Shown here: piece after piece, positions 27,099 to 32,360 of the stretch | Position numbering within the stretch: the first letter of the stretch is position 1 | How the letters are laid out: each line of letters opens with the position of its first letter | Assembly: GCA_027071315.1 (NCBI GenBank) | Contig: JALSUP010000078.1 | Location: 1 to 32,360 of the forward strand | DNA from: Sulfurovum sp. | GTDB taxonomy: Bacteria; Campylobacterota; Campylobacteria; Campylobacterales; Sulfurovaceae | DNA length: 32,360 bases | Direction of reading: 5' to 3' | Notes under the pieces: model-generated | Databases searched by the model: none | What the model was told of the DNA's origin: nothing | The model's input: only the letters and a program-made list of their open reading frames with translations | Position numbers and translations under genes: made by a program

Positions 27099-27677
27099 AT
27101 GAAATATATTAAAAAACTCTCCACTATCACGGCGGCAACCGGCTTGGGTGCATTGCTTGTCACAGGTATGACAGGATGTGAAAACAGAACACAACAAACA
27201 CAGCAGCAGGCCAAAGGTGCCTTTGTCATCATTGAAGAGACAGCACCGGGTAAATACAAGATTAAAGATGAATTTCCTGCAGATGAAACACGCATTGTAC
27301 TAAAGCAGCTTGACGGTGTAGAGCGTGTCTTGACAAAAGAGGAGATGGACAAACTCGTCAAAGAGGAAGAAGCGAAAATAGACAACGGTACTTCTCCTCT
27401 CACACAGCAAAACCCTGAAGTCTCACAAGGTATGGGACTGGGTTCTGTTCTCCTTTCCAGTATTGCCGGAGCGATGATAGGTTCTTACATTGGTAACAAA
27501 CTCTTTGGAAACCAGAACTATCAGAACAACCGTAAAGCCGGGTACAAATCTCCTTCTACCTACTCAAGATCTCAAAAAAGTTTTTCTAAATCCAGAGCAA
27601 AAAGTACAAGTAAGCGTTCAGGGTTCTTTGGAAACAAAAAAAGCTCTGGAAAAAAAGGTGGATTCTTTGGAGGGTGA
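27099..27677 (+). CDS. UPF0323-family lipoprotein
   Basis: A 192-residue lipoprotein: signal peptide with lipobox MTGC (lipidated Cys27), a Gln-rich stretch, a compact domain at about 38-90 (GAFVIIEETAPGKYKIKDEF, LTKEEMDKLVKEEE), a glycine-zipper-like hydrophobic helix at about 107-130 (GSVLLSSIAGAMIGSYIGN), and a Ser/Lys/Arg/Gly-rich tail ending in repeated GFFGN/GFFGG units. This matches my memory of the Campylobacterota UPF0323 family. It is 3 bases upstream of the ATP-grasp gene, with that gene's ribosome site inside its last codons, so the two act together. The layout recalls E. coli YgiB beside YgiC. Function unknown. Confidence 0.85.
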   Translation: MKYIKKLSTITAATGLGALLVTGMTGCENRTQQTQQQAKGAFVIIEETAPGKYKIKDEFPADETRIVLKQLDGVERVLTKEEMDKLVKEEEAKIDNGTSPLTQQNPEVSQGMGLGSVLLSSIAGAMIGSYIGNKLFGNQNYQNNRKAGYKSPSTYSRSQKSFSKSRAKSTSKRSGFFGNKKSSGKKGGFFGG

Positions 27678-27680
27678 AGC

Positions 27681-28859
27681 ATGTTAAGTTTACAAAAAAC
27701 AAAAGCCCTCGACACTGATTATTTGGAATCTCTCGGCTTTGTATGGCACACAGATACAGATGAGACTTCTTACATTTCAAATGAACTTGTGGTCATCTCC
27801 GAAGCGGAAGCAGAAGCCTACTATGAAGCGACCAATACCCTCTACGATATGTATGTGGAAGCCGCAGAACATGTGGTAGAGAATAATCTCTTTCATGAGA
27901 TCGGTATTCCCTTTAATTTAATCGATGCCATCAAAGAGTCCTGGGAAAATGATGTCCACTGGCACCTCTACGGACGTTTTGATCTTGCAGGCGGTATTGA
28001 CGGTAAAGCCATCAAACTTTTAGAGTTCAATGCCGACACTCCGACTGCTCTCTTTGAAACAGCCATTGTACAATGGGCCATGCTCAAGCAGAACGGTCTG
28101 GAAGAAGAGAGTCAGTTCAATGCACTCTATGAATCCCTAGTTGACAACTTTAAAAGACTGGTCACATTGGAAGAAGATGTGTCCACTTTCGAAGAGCGTT
28201 ATGACGGCTGGAATTTCCTCTTCACTTCTGTACGAGGAAACTCTGAAGAGGAAAATACTGTCAGACTACTCCAGCATATTGCAACAGAAGCCGGTTTCAA
28301 CACCGAGTTTGCCTACATTGACGACATTGAATTCTCTGCTGAAGAGGGTATTTTCTACAATGATGTCAACTATGAACTCTGGTTCAAACTGATCCCCTGG
28401 GAAGACATTGCCCTGGAAGAGTCTGACCTTGCCATGCTCCTGAGTCACATCATCAAAAACCAGAAAGCCATCATTTTCAACCCTGCCTACACCCTGCTCT
28501 TCCAAAGCAAAGGATTGTTAAAAGTACTATGGGACCTCTACCCCAACCATCCCCTGCTCCTCGAAACATCCTTTGAACCTCTCGATGCCCAAAAACAGGT
28601 AGAAAAACCCATCTTCGGAAGAGAAGGCGGTTCCGTCACCATCATCAATGAGAACAATCACAAGGTAGAGTCAGTTGAAGGTGACTACGACAGCCACAAA
28701 ATGGTCTACCAAGCCTATACAGAGCTTCCAACAGATGCTGAAGGTCAATGTTATCAGGCAGGTGTATTTTACGCCTATGAGGCTTGTGGCTTAGGCTTTA
28801 GAAAAGGCGGGAAGATATTGGACAATATGTCGAAATTTGTGGGGCATGTTGTTAAATAG
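27681..28859 (+). CDS. Glutathionylspermidine-synthase-like ATP-grasp ligase (YgiC-type)
   Basis: A 392-residue ATP-grasp amide ligase of the GSP_synth family (PF03738). Visible are DLAGGIDGKAIKLLEFNADTP split around residues 100-115 (the EFNADTPT segment contributes to the active site), the WFKLIPWED region near 233, and PIFGREGGSV near 310, a glycine-rich ATP loop. It lacks the amidase domain of bifunctional E. coli Gsp, so it is a YgiC/YjfC-type stand-alone ligase; the true substrate is not known and need not be glutathione or spermidine. It is coupled to the upstream lipoprotein. The last 36 bases of the gene belong to a direct repeat that recurs downstream. Confidence 0.88.
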   Translation: MLSLQKTKALDTDYLESLGFVWHTDTDETSYISNELVVISEAEAEAYYEATNTLYDMYVEAAEHVVENNLFHEIGIPFNLIDAIKESWENDVHWHLYGRFDLAGGIDGKAIKLLEFNADTPTALFETAIVQWAMLKQNGLEEESQFNALYESLVDNFKRLVTLEEDVSTFEERYDGWNFLFTSVRGNSEEENTVRLLQHIATEAGFNTEFAYIDDIEFSAEEGIFYNDVNYELWFKLIPWEDIALEESDLAMLLSHIIKNQKAIIFNPAYTLLFQSKGLLKVLWDLYPNHPLLLETSFEPLDAQKQVEKPIFGREGGSVTIINENNHKVESVEGDYDSHKMVYQAYTELPTDAEGQCYQAGVFYAYEACGLGFRKGGKILDNMSKFVGHVVK

Positions 28860-28884
28860 GTTTACAATATAATATTTGGCATCC
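28824..28884 (+). repeat. 61-bp direct repeat, copy 1 (3' end of the ATP-grasp gene)
   Basis: Covers the last 12 codons, including the stop, plus 25 bases of downstream sequence. Identical base for base to 30850-30910, on the other side of the AbiE genes. A diverged copy is at 31401-31437. Confidence 0.95.
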
Positions 28885-28904
28885 TTAGGGTGGGATCTCC
28901 CATC
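28885..28904 (+). repeat. Diverged REP-like palindrome next to repeat copy 1
   Basis: TTAG foot, then GGTGGG, ATCT, CCCATC: a 6-bp stem with one G-U pair. It starts exactly where the 61-bp repeat ends. Weaker than REP copies A-D. Confidence 0.45.
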
Positions 28905-28949
28905 GCATAATATATATAAGATTTTGTTTTGACGGTGGATATATGACCA

Positions 28950-28960
28950 TGGGTATCAAT
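28950..28960. repeat. Left 11-bp inverted repeat of the AbiE cassette
   Basis: TGGGTATCAAT; its exact reverse complement ATTGATACCCA lies at 30787-30797 after the toxin gene, and a further 10-base copy is at 30774-30783. Confidence 0.5.
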
Positions 28961-28967
28961 CTCCCTA

Positions 28968-29052
28968 TTTAGTTCTAAAATATACAAATATATAAATTAA
29001 TACTTTAGTTATTTTAATTATTTAGAACTAAAATAGTGTAATTTGTTCTAAA
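28968..29052. promoter_or_regulatory. Probable AbiEi operator: inverted repeats before abiEi
   Basis: TTTAGTTCTAAA (28968-28979) and its exact reverse complement TTTAGAACTAAA (29021-29032), plus a third near-copy ATTTGTTCTAAA (29041-29052) just before the -10 box. Characterised AbiEi antitoxins repress their own promoter by binding inverted repeats upstream, so these are the expected sites. Confidence 0.75.
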
Positions 29053-29055
29053 ATG

Positions 29056-29064
29056 TGATAGAAT
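29056..29064 (+). promoter_or_regulatory. Extended -10 promoter of abiE
   Basis: TGaTAGAAT ends 7 bases before the abiEi ATG and directly follows the third operator copy. There is no ribosome site; a leaderless message is likely. Confidence 0.55.
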
Positions 29065-29071
29065 ATAAACT

Positions 29072-29833
29072 ATGAGTTTAGAAAAAAAGTTAAAATTAAA
29101 ACAACTATATCAATTGTTACCCGAAGGTGTCGTTGCACCAAGTACATGGCTTACTGCCAATGGATACTCTTCACAATTACTTTATATGTATGCAAAAAAT
29201 GGATGGCTTGCAAAACTTGGAAGAGGAGCATACATAAGACCTGCATCCATACTGGAGTGGAAAGGGGCAGTACTGGGACTGCAGAAACTTGCAGAACTGC
29301 CTTTTCATGTGGGAGGTCTTTCTGCACTGAATATATTGGGATATGCACACTATCTCCCTATAGGAGGAGAGAAGACCATCGCTCTGTATGGAAAGGGAAA
29401 ACCTCCTGCTTGGGTTAAACAGATAGGATCACTACCATTCATCTTTCACAAAAAACCTCTCTTTGGAGATTTGGGATTAAAAAAAGAGAATACATCCATA
29501 CGAGATTGGCAGATTACTGTCTCTTCTCCTGAAAGAGCCATACTTGAACTTCTCTATCAGATAGCCGACGAAGGAATCACTTTTCAGTTTGTTGCAGAGA
29601 TATTTGAAGGATTGACAACATTAAGTCCAAGGGTGCTAAATGAGTTACTTCAAAACTGTAACAGTAGAAAAATAAAACGATTATTTCTCTTCTTCGCCAA
29701 CTATTATAACTTTCCCTGGGCTAAACATATCAGTAAAGAGTTAGAGCTAGGGGCAGGCAAACTACAGATAGTAAAAGACGGAAACTATAATAAAACCTAT
29801 ATGATCACCGTACCAAAGGAATTTAATGCCTGA
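29072..29833 (+). CDS. abiEi: AbiEi-family type IV antitoxin
   Basis: A 253-residue antitoxin of the AbiE system. The N-terminal ~60 residues are a winged-helix DNA-binding domain (LYQLLPEGVVAPSTWLTANG, then YMYAKNGWLAKLGRGAYIR, the usual wing of AbiEi proteins). The following domain (GGLSALNILGYAHYLP; ITVSSPERAILELLYQ) is typical of AbiEi_3/AbiEi C-terminal regions. The protein is expected to repress its own operon and to neutralise the toxin without stable complex formation. It overlaps abiEii by 8 bases. The pair lies inside a block bounded by 61-bp direct repeats and is probably acquired. Confidence 0.88.
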   Translation: MSLEKKLKLKQLYQLLPEGVVAPSTWLTANGYSSQLLYMYAKNGWLAKLGRGAYIRPASILEWKGAVLGLQKLAELPFHVGGLSALNILGYAHYLPIGGEKTIALYGKGKPPAWVKQIGSLPFIFHKKPLFGDLGLKKENTSIRDWQITVSSPERAILELLYQIADEGITFQFVAEIFEGLTTLSPRVLNELLQNCNSRKIKRLFLFFANYYNFPWAKHISKELELGAGKLQIVKDGNYNKTYMITVPKEFNA

Positions 29834-30752
29834 CAGTTCAAATATTTACTACAAACAGGTTCAGCTACTTTTAGAAGTATTACCATATATCAACAATGAA
29901 GAGTGCTTTGCACTCAAAGGTGGGACAGCTATCAATATGTTTGTTAGAGACATGCCCAGACTCTCTGTAGATATTGACTTGATGTATTTGCCAGTTGAAG
30001 ACAGAACAAGCAGTCTAAAGCATATTGCGGAATCACTTGAGAGAATTGCAGAAGAGATTGAAAAAAGCCTGAGAAGTTCAAAAGTATATAGACTGGAACA
30101 AAGAGGTGACAGTACACTTTCTAAACTGCAAGTTGAAAAAGATGGTGTACGTATCAAAATAGAGACCTCCCCTGTTATGAGAGGAACGGTTAAAGAGCCA
30201 ACTGTAGAAATGGTCAGCCCTTCAGTTGAAGAAGCGTTTGGTTTTGCAGAGACATTGGTAGTGCATCATGATGATCTCTATGCAGGAAAAATATGTGCTA
30301 CACTTGACCGTCAGCATCCAAGAGATTTTTTTGATGTAAGAGGATTACTTGACAATGAAGGCATTAGTGACTCACTCATGGATGTGTTTATTGTTTATCT
30401 CATCAGCTCTAGTCAACCTATCTCCAAACTACTACAGCCTAACCTCATAGATATTAGCCATATCTTTGAAGAACAGTTTGTAGGTATGACTACAGAACCT
30501 ATAGAGTTAGCACTTTTGACAGAGACAAGAAAAGAACTGATAAAACTCCTGCATCAGAAATTAACGCAGAACCATAAAGCATTTTTACTTGGGTTCAAAA
30601 AAGGAGATCCTGACTGGGGTCTGTTACCGTTTAAAAATATTGATCAGCTTCCATCAGTAAAGTGGAAAATGCTTAATCTTCAGAAAATGAGTAAAGTGAA
30701 ACGTTTAGAGGCTTTTGAGAAGTTGGAACGTAGTTTGGGTACAAAATCGTAA
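29826..30752 (+). CDS. abiEii: AbiEii-family nucleotidyltransferase toxin
   Basis: A 308-residue toxin with the DNA polymerase beta-type nucleotidyltransferase fold (PF08843). Motif I is KGGTAINMF (Gly32-Gly33-Thr34) followed by LSVDIDL with the metal-binding pair Asp49/Asp51. The second conserved block is DDLYAGKICATLDRQHPRDFFDV near residues 148-170, read here in two parts: a conserved lysine and the RDFFD motif. All key residues are present, so the toxin should be active. AbiEii toxins stop growth, and some add nucleotides to tRNA; phage abortive infection is the best-known outcome. Start ATG lies inside the 3' end of abiEi. Confidence 0.9.
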   Translation: MPDSSNIYYKQVQLLLEVLPYINNEECFALKGGTAINMFVRDMPRLSVDIDLMYLPVEDRTSSLKHIAESLERIAEEIEKSLRSSKVYRLEQRGDSTLSKLQVEKDGVRIKIETSPVMRGTVKEPTVEMVSPSVEEAFGFAETLVVHHDDLYAGKICATLDRQHPRDFFDVRGLLDNEGISDSLMDVFIVYLISSSQPISKLLQPNLIDISHIFEEQFVGMTTEPIELALLTETRKELIKLLHQKLTQNHKAFLLGFKKGDPDWGLLPFKNIDQLPSVKWKMLNLQKMSKVKRLEAFEKLERSLGTKS

Positions 30753-30786
30753 AACCGGTACGAATTAAAGTAGATTGATACCCTTA

Positions 30787-30797
30787 ATTGATACCCA
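30787..30797. repeat. Right 11-bp inverted repeat of the AbiE cassette
   Basis: ATTGATACCCA, the exact reverse complement of 28950-28960. The direct copy ATTGATACCC at 30774-30783 lies 3 bases before it. Confidence 0.5.
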
Positions 30798-30849
30798 CTA
30801 TTTAATAAAGTACCATGTACACTTAAATACAGCATATTATAATTTAGAT

Positions 30850-30910
30850 AATATGTCGAAATTTGTGGGGCATGTTGTTAAATAGGTTTACAATATAATA
30901 TTTGGCATCC
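30850..30910 (+). repeat. 61-bp direct repeat, copy 2
   Basis: Identical to 28824-28884 although here it is non-coding; it repeats the end of the ATP-grasp gene, including its stop codon. With copy 1 it brackets the AbiE pair. Confidence 0.95.
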
Positions 30911-30936
30911 GTAGGATGCTGTGTCCCCACAGCACC
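30911..30936 (+). repeat. REP-like palindrome next to repeat copy 2
   Basis: GTAG (30911-30914), GATGCTGTG, loop TCCC, CACAGCACC: 8 of 9 pairs match. Same GTAG foot and TCCC loop as REP copies A and C but a different stem sequence. It starts at the first base after the 61-bp repeat. Confidence 0.75.
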
Positions 30937-30943
30937 AATCAAA

Positions 30944-31018
30944 TCAATCAAAGATTTTAAAATTCTTCCTGATTTCATCTATTTTTTTCCTACTCAGACC
31001 TATCTCTTTTGCAGTGTC
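30944..31018 (-). pseudogene. Remnant of a HipA-type toxin C-terminus
   Basis: Directly downstream of the HipB-like gene a short open stretch reads DTAKEIGLSRKKIDEI and then RKNFKIFD before a TGA. This resembles the last residues of HipA-family toxins (an A-x-E-[IL]-G-[IL]-S helix). The ATG overlapping the HipB stop, where hipA should begin, opens a frame that ends after 14 codons. The kinase body is absent, so I infer an internal deletion of hipA. The match is from memory of the family and short, so moderate confidence. Confidence 0.4.
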
Positions 31019-31040
31019 ACATTGCACCCTATGGCTGTTT

Positions 31041-31340
31041 TCATTTGCGCACCCGCTTACGAGACGGCTTTTGCTCTTTCAGTACCGCTCTCAGGTCAGT
31101 CATTTCTGTACTTTTAAACAGGCACGCCAGTTCATCCAAGCGAGAAAGTACACGCAGTATTTTCACCAAATAGACAAACGAAATAGTACCGCTACGTTCA
31201 AAAACTCTTACTGCACTTAAAGGCACAGCAGATCGTTCACTCAAGTCACTTTGTCTCAAGTCAAGCTCAATACGTGCATCTCTGGCACGTAAAGCAATCT
31301 GTTTTAGTATTTCACTGTCTGTCATAAGTGTTAAATTCAT
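31041..31340 (-). CDS. HipB-like XRE-family transcriptional regulator
   Basis: A 99-residue helix-turn-helix protein. The HTH spans about residues 15-62: DARIELDLRQSDLSERSAVP then LSAVRVFERSGTISF. The tail DLRAVLKEQKPSRKRVRK with a final basic RVRK is typical of HipB-like antitoxins encoded just before HipA kinases. Here no hipA follows; only a short C-terminal scrap is left. ATG at 31340 or 31325 are both possible. A perfect 12-bp palindrome lies just upstream and is the likely autoregulatory operator. It is probably an orphaned antitoxin that may still bind DNA. Confidence 0.75.
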   Translation of the reverse strand: MNLTLMTDSEILKQIALRARDARIELDLRQSDLSERSAVPLSAVRVFERSGTISFVYLVKILRVLSRLDELACLFKSTEMTDLRAVLKEQKPSRKRVRK

Positions 31341-31362
31341 AGTATTTAATCCAATATATGTA

Positions 31363-31392
31363 AGTTAAATGTTACTATATTAACATTTAACT
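31363..31392. promoter_or_regulatory. Palindromic operator of the HipB-like gene
   Basis: AGTTAAATGTTA (31363-31374), 6-base spacer CTATAT, TAACATTTAACT (31381-31392): perfect 12-bp inverted repeat 22 bases before the ATG, overlapping the likely promoter. A TGTTAAAT half-site recurs at the gene start. Confidence 0.75.
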
Positions 31393-31400
31393 ATAAATTT

Positions 31401-31437
31401 TAGATTATATATCTAAGTTTGTGGAGCATGTTGTTAA
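31401..31437 (+). repeat. Diverged third copy of the gene-end repeat
   Basis: Aligns with 30845-30881 with 32 of 37 bases identical, including the uninterrupted block GCATGTTGTTAA. It lies beyond the HipB-like gene, as copy 2 lies beyond AbiE. Confidence 0.75.
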
Positions 31438-31541
31438 CATAATAACCCTATTTGTAATTTACATAAGTAAAGGTGTGTTTATGGATTTGATCTATAAGAT
31501 GTTCTATACTGTGCCCAGTTTTATGGATCATTGCCCGATCA

Positions 31542-31604
31542 GAAGGTCAATCTATCAGGCAGGTGTTTCTTATGCGGCTTGTGGATTAGGCTTTAGAAAA
31601 GGTG
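31542..31604 (+). pseudogene. Fragment of a second ATP-grasp gene 3' end
   Basis: Aligns with 28739-28808 of the intact ATP-grasp gene (YQAGV..., then ACGLGFRKG), with a small gap of 6 bases, one single-base gap and scattered changes. The frame around it starts in unrelated sequence and shifts soon after, so it cannot make a working enzyme. A 71-codon open frame through it (31421-31636) is therefore not called as a gene. Confidence 0.8.
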
Positions 31605-31620
31605 AAACCTCCCACCTTTT
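31597..31620 (-). terminator. Hairpin after the terminal barrel gene
   Basis: AAAAGGTG (31597-31604), 8-base loop, CACCTTTT (31613-31620). Read on the minus strand it lies just past the stop at 31626 and ends in TTTTC. Its promoter-distal arm is part of the ATP-grasp fragment. Confidence 0.5.
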
Positions 31621-31625
31621 ATGCA

Positions 31626-32183
31626 TTAAAAGCTGAATCCAAGCCCAAAGTTAAATCCAGTTATATTGTCACCTCTGACGATATTGACATCAAACGTAAC
31701 TTCACTGACATACTTATTTAAAGTAGTGGTGCCCAGGTGAAAAGTGGTACCTAGAACATAAAAATTATCTGAGTCCAACGCATCTCTCATGTCACCGGAA
31801 ATCAACACATCAGAAGCATAGAACTCCAGTTTGAGAGGGAGATCAACGATCGAGGTGACAGTCGGAGTGATCACTCCCGCCTTCAGCTTTGAGATGGTGG
31901 AACTTGTATCAGAAATACTTGCATAAGGATCATCGATACTGGTATCAAAATATCGGATATCCGCACGTACATACGGTTTGTATTCATTGATCGTCGGATG
32001 ATAACCGATAGAACTTGAGAACTCATAGGTACTGAAGTGATTATTGCTGTTAAAGACATAGTCCAGGGCCCTGTCGACAGGGTCAGTAGAGACCAAAGGC
32101 TGTGGTGTATGGTAATCACTGTTCACTTTGGAGTAGACATAAGATCCGCCGATCATCATATCGGTATCAGTCAAAATATTCAT
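31626..32183 (-). CDS. Outer-membrane beta-barrel protein, 5' end truncated or frameshifted
   Basis: 185 residues rich in amphipathic strands (MMIGGSYVYSKVNSD, FEFSSSIGYH-like and KPYVRADIRYFDT segments) ending in NFGLGFSF, a terminal aromatic residue as in BAM substrates. There is no signal peptide at this ATG. The same frame stays open upstream to 32261 with barrel-like sequence (YALKLGGGIR before the Met) and is then closed by a TGA at 32262-32264. In another frame MKKLLMRRYLDLTV starts at 32293, which looks like the beginning of a signal peptide. A frameshift in the signal region is the simplest reading; a small or degenerate barrel is the alternative. Confidence 0.6.
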   Translation of the reverse strand: MNILTDTDMMIGGSYVYSKVNSDYHTPQPLVSTDPVDRALDYVFNSNNHFSTYEFSSSIGYHPTINEYKPYVRADIRYFDTSIDDPYASISDTSSTISKLKAGVITPTVTSIVDLPLKLEFYASDVLISGDMRDALDSDNFYVLGTTFHLGTTTLNKYVSEVTFDVNIVRGDNITGFNFGLGFSF

Positions 32184-32360
32184 ACGGATCCCGCCACCGA
32201 GTTTGAGGGCATATGTCCTGATCGCTATGTCATCTATTACGGCACTAACTAAACAGTCAAATCAAGATACCGCCGCATAAGCAATTTTTTCATGCTTAAA
32301 ATAGTTAGAAACCCTTTGAGGACTATTGCTTAACATTGTCATAAAATTCTCTGTATTTTT

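Noticed and set aside
28824-30910. tRNA-type attachment sites for a genomic island
   Set aside because: The direct repeats are the end of a protein gene, not a tRNA, and no integrase gene lies between them.

Overview
The window looks like the chromosome of a Campylobacterota (Epsilonproteobacteria) bacterium, most likely a Sulfurovum-type relative. This rests on gene order recalled from the phylum, not on a search: polyprenyl synthase-hemA-proS-fxsA-hemC in one run, a SurA_N chaperone directly before ftsA-ftsZ, and a UPF0323 lipoprotein directly before a glutathionylspermidine-synthase-like gene. Genes are dense, with many 1-8 base overlaps and several GTG or TTG starts.

Layout. 139-4544 (minus) is a surface-sugar operon: NeuB, NeuC and NeuA type enzymes that make and activate a sialic-acid-like nonulosonate, then a Wzx-type flippase. 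4960-5652 is an outer-membrane beta-barrel gene with a near-consensus promoter. 5816-6129 encodes two overlapping small membrane proteins, one of only 28 residues. 6226-6961 is a REP/RAYT unit: a Y1 transposase bracketed by GTAG-footed palindromes, with a fourth palindrome beside hemC. 7034-12941 (minus) holds the haem/quinone/tRNA cluster hemC, a Dsb-like thiol protein, fxsA, proS (with a shortened editing domain), hemA and a long-chain polyprenyl synthase. 13004-17348 (minus) is rsmH-ftsL followed by an RND permease without a membrane-fusion partner. 17464-21202 (plus) holds an aldolase-II-fold protein without its metal histidines, a KefB-type antiporter and a Sel1-repeat protein. bioA (minus) follows, then SurA_N/ftsA/ftsZ (plus), a 272-bp palindromic MITE-like element, and the lipoprotein/ATP-grasp pair.

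The most unusual part is 28824-31620. The 3' end of the ATP-grasp gene is repeated as an exact 61-bp direct repeat on both sides of an AbiE toxin-antitoxin pair, then as a diverged third copy beyond a HipB-like regulator. A further decayed piece of the same gene end lies at 31542. Each of the first two copies runs directly into a REP-like palindrome. The HipB-like gene keeps an intact 12-bp palindromic operator, but its HipA partner appears reduced to a C-terminal scrap. I read this as an insertion site that has repeatedly gained and lost toxin-antitoxin cassettes next to REP sequences. Three genes (5816, 6387, 29072) have an extended -10 box 5-7 bases before the ATG and no ribosome binding site, which suggests leaderless mRNAs.

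The window closes with an outer-membrane barrel gene whose 5' end appears truncated or frameshifted. No tRNA, rRNA or CRISPR array was recognised.
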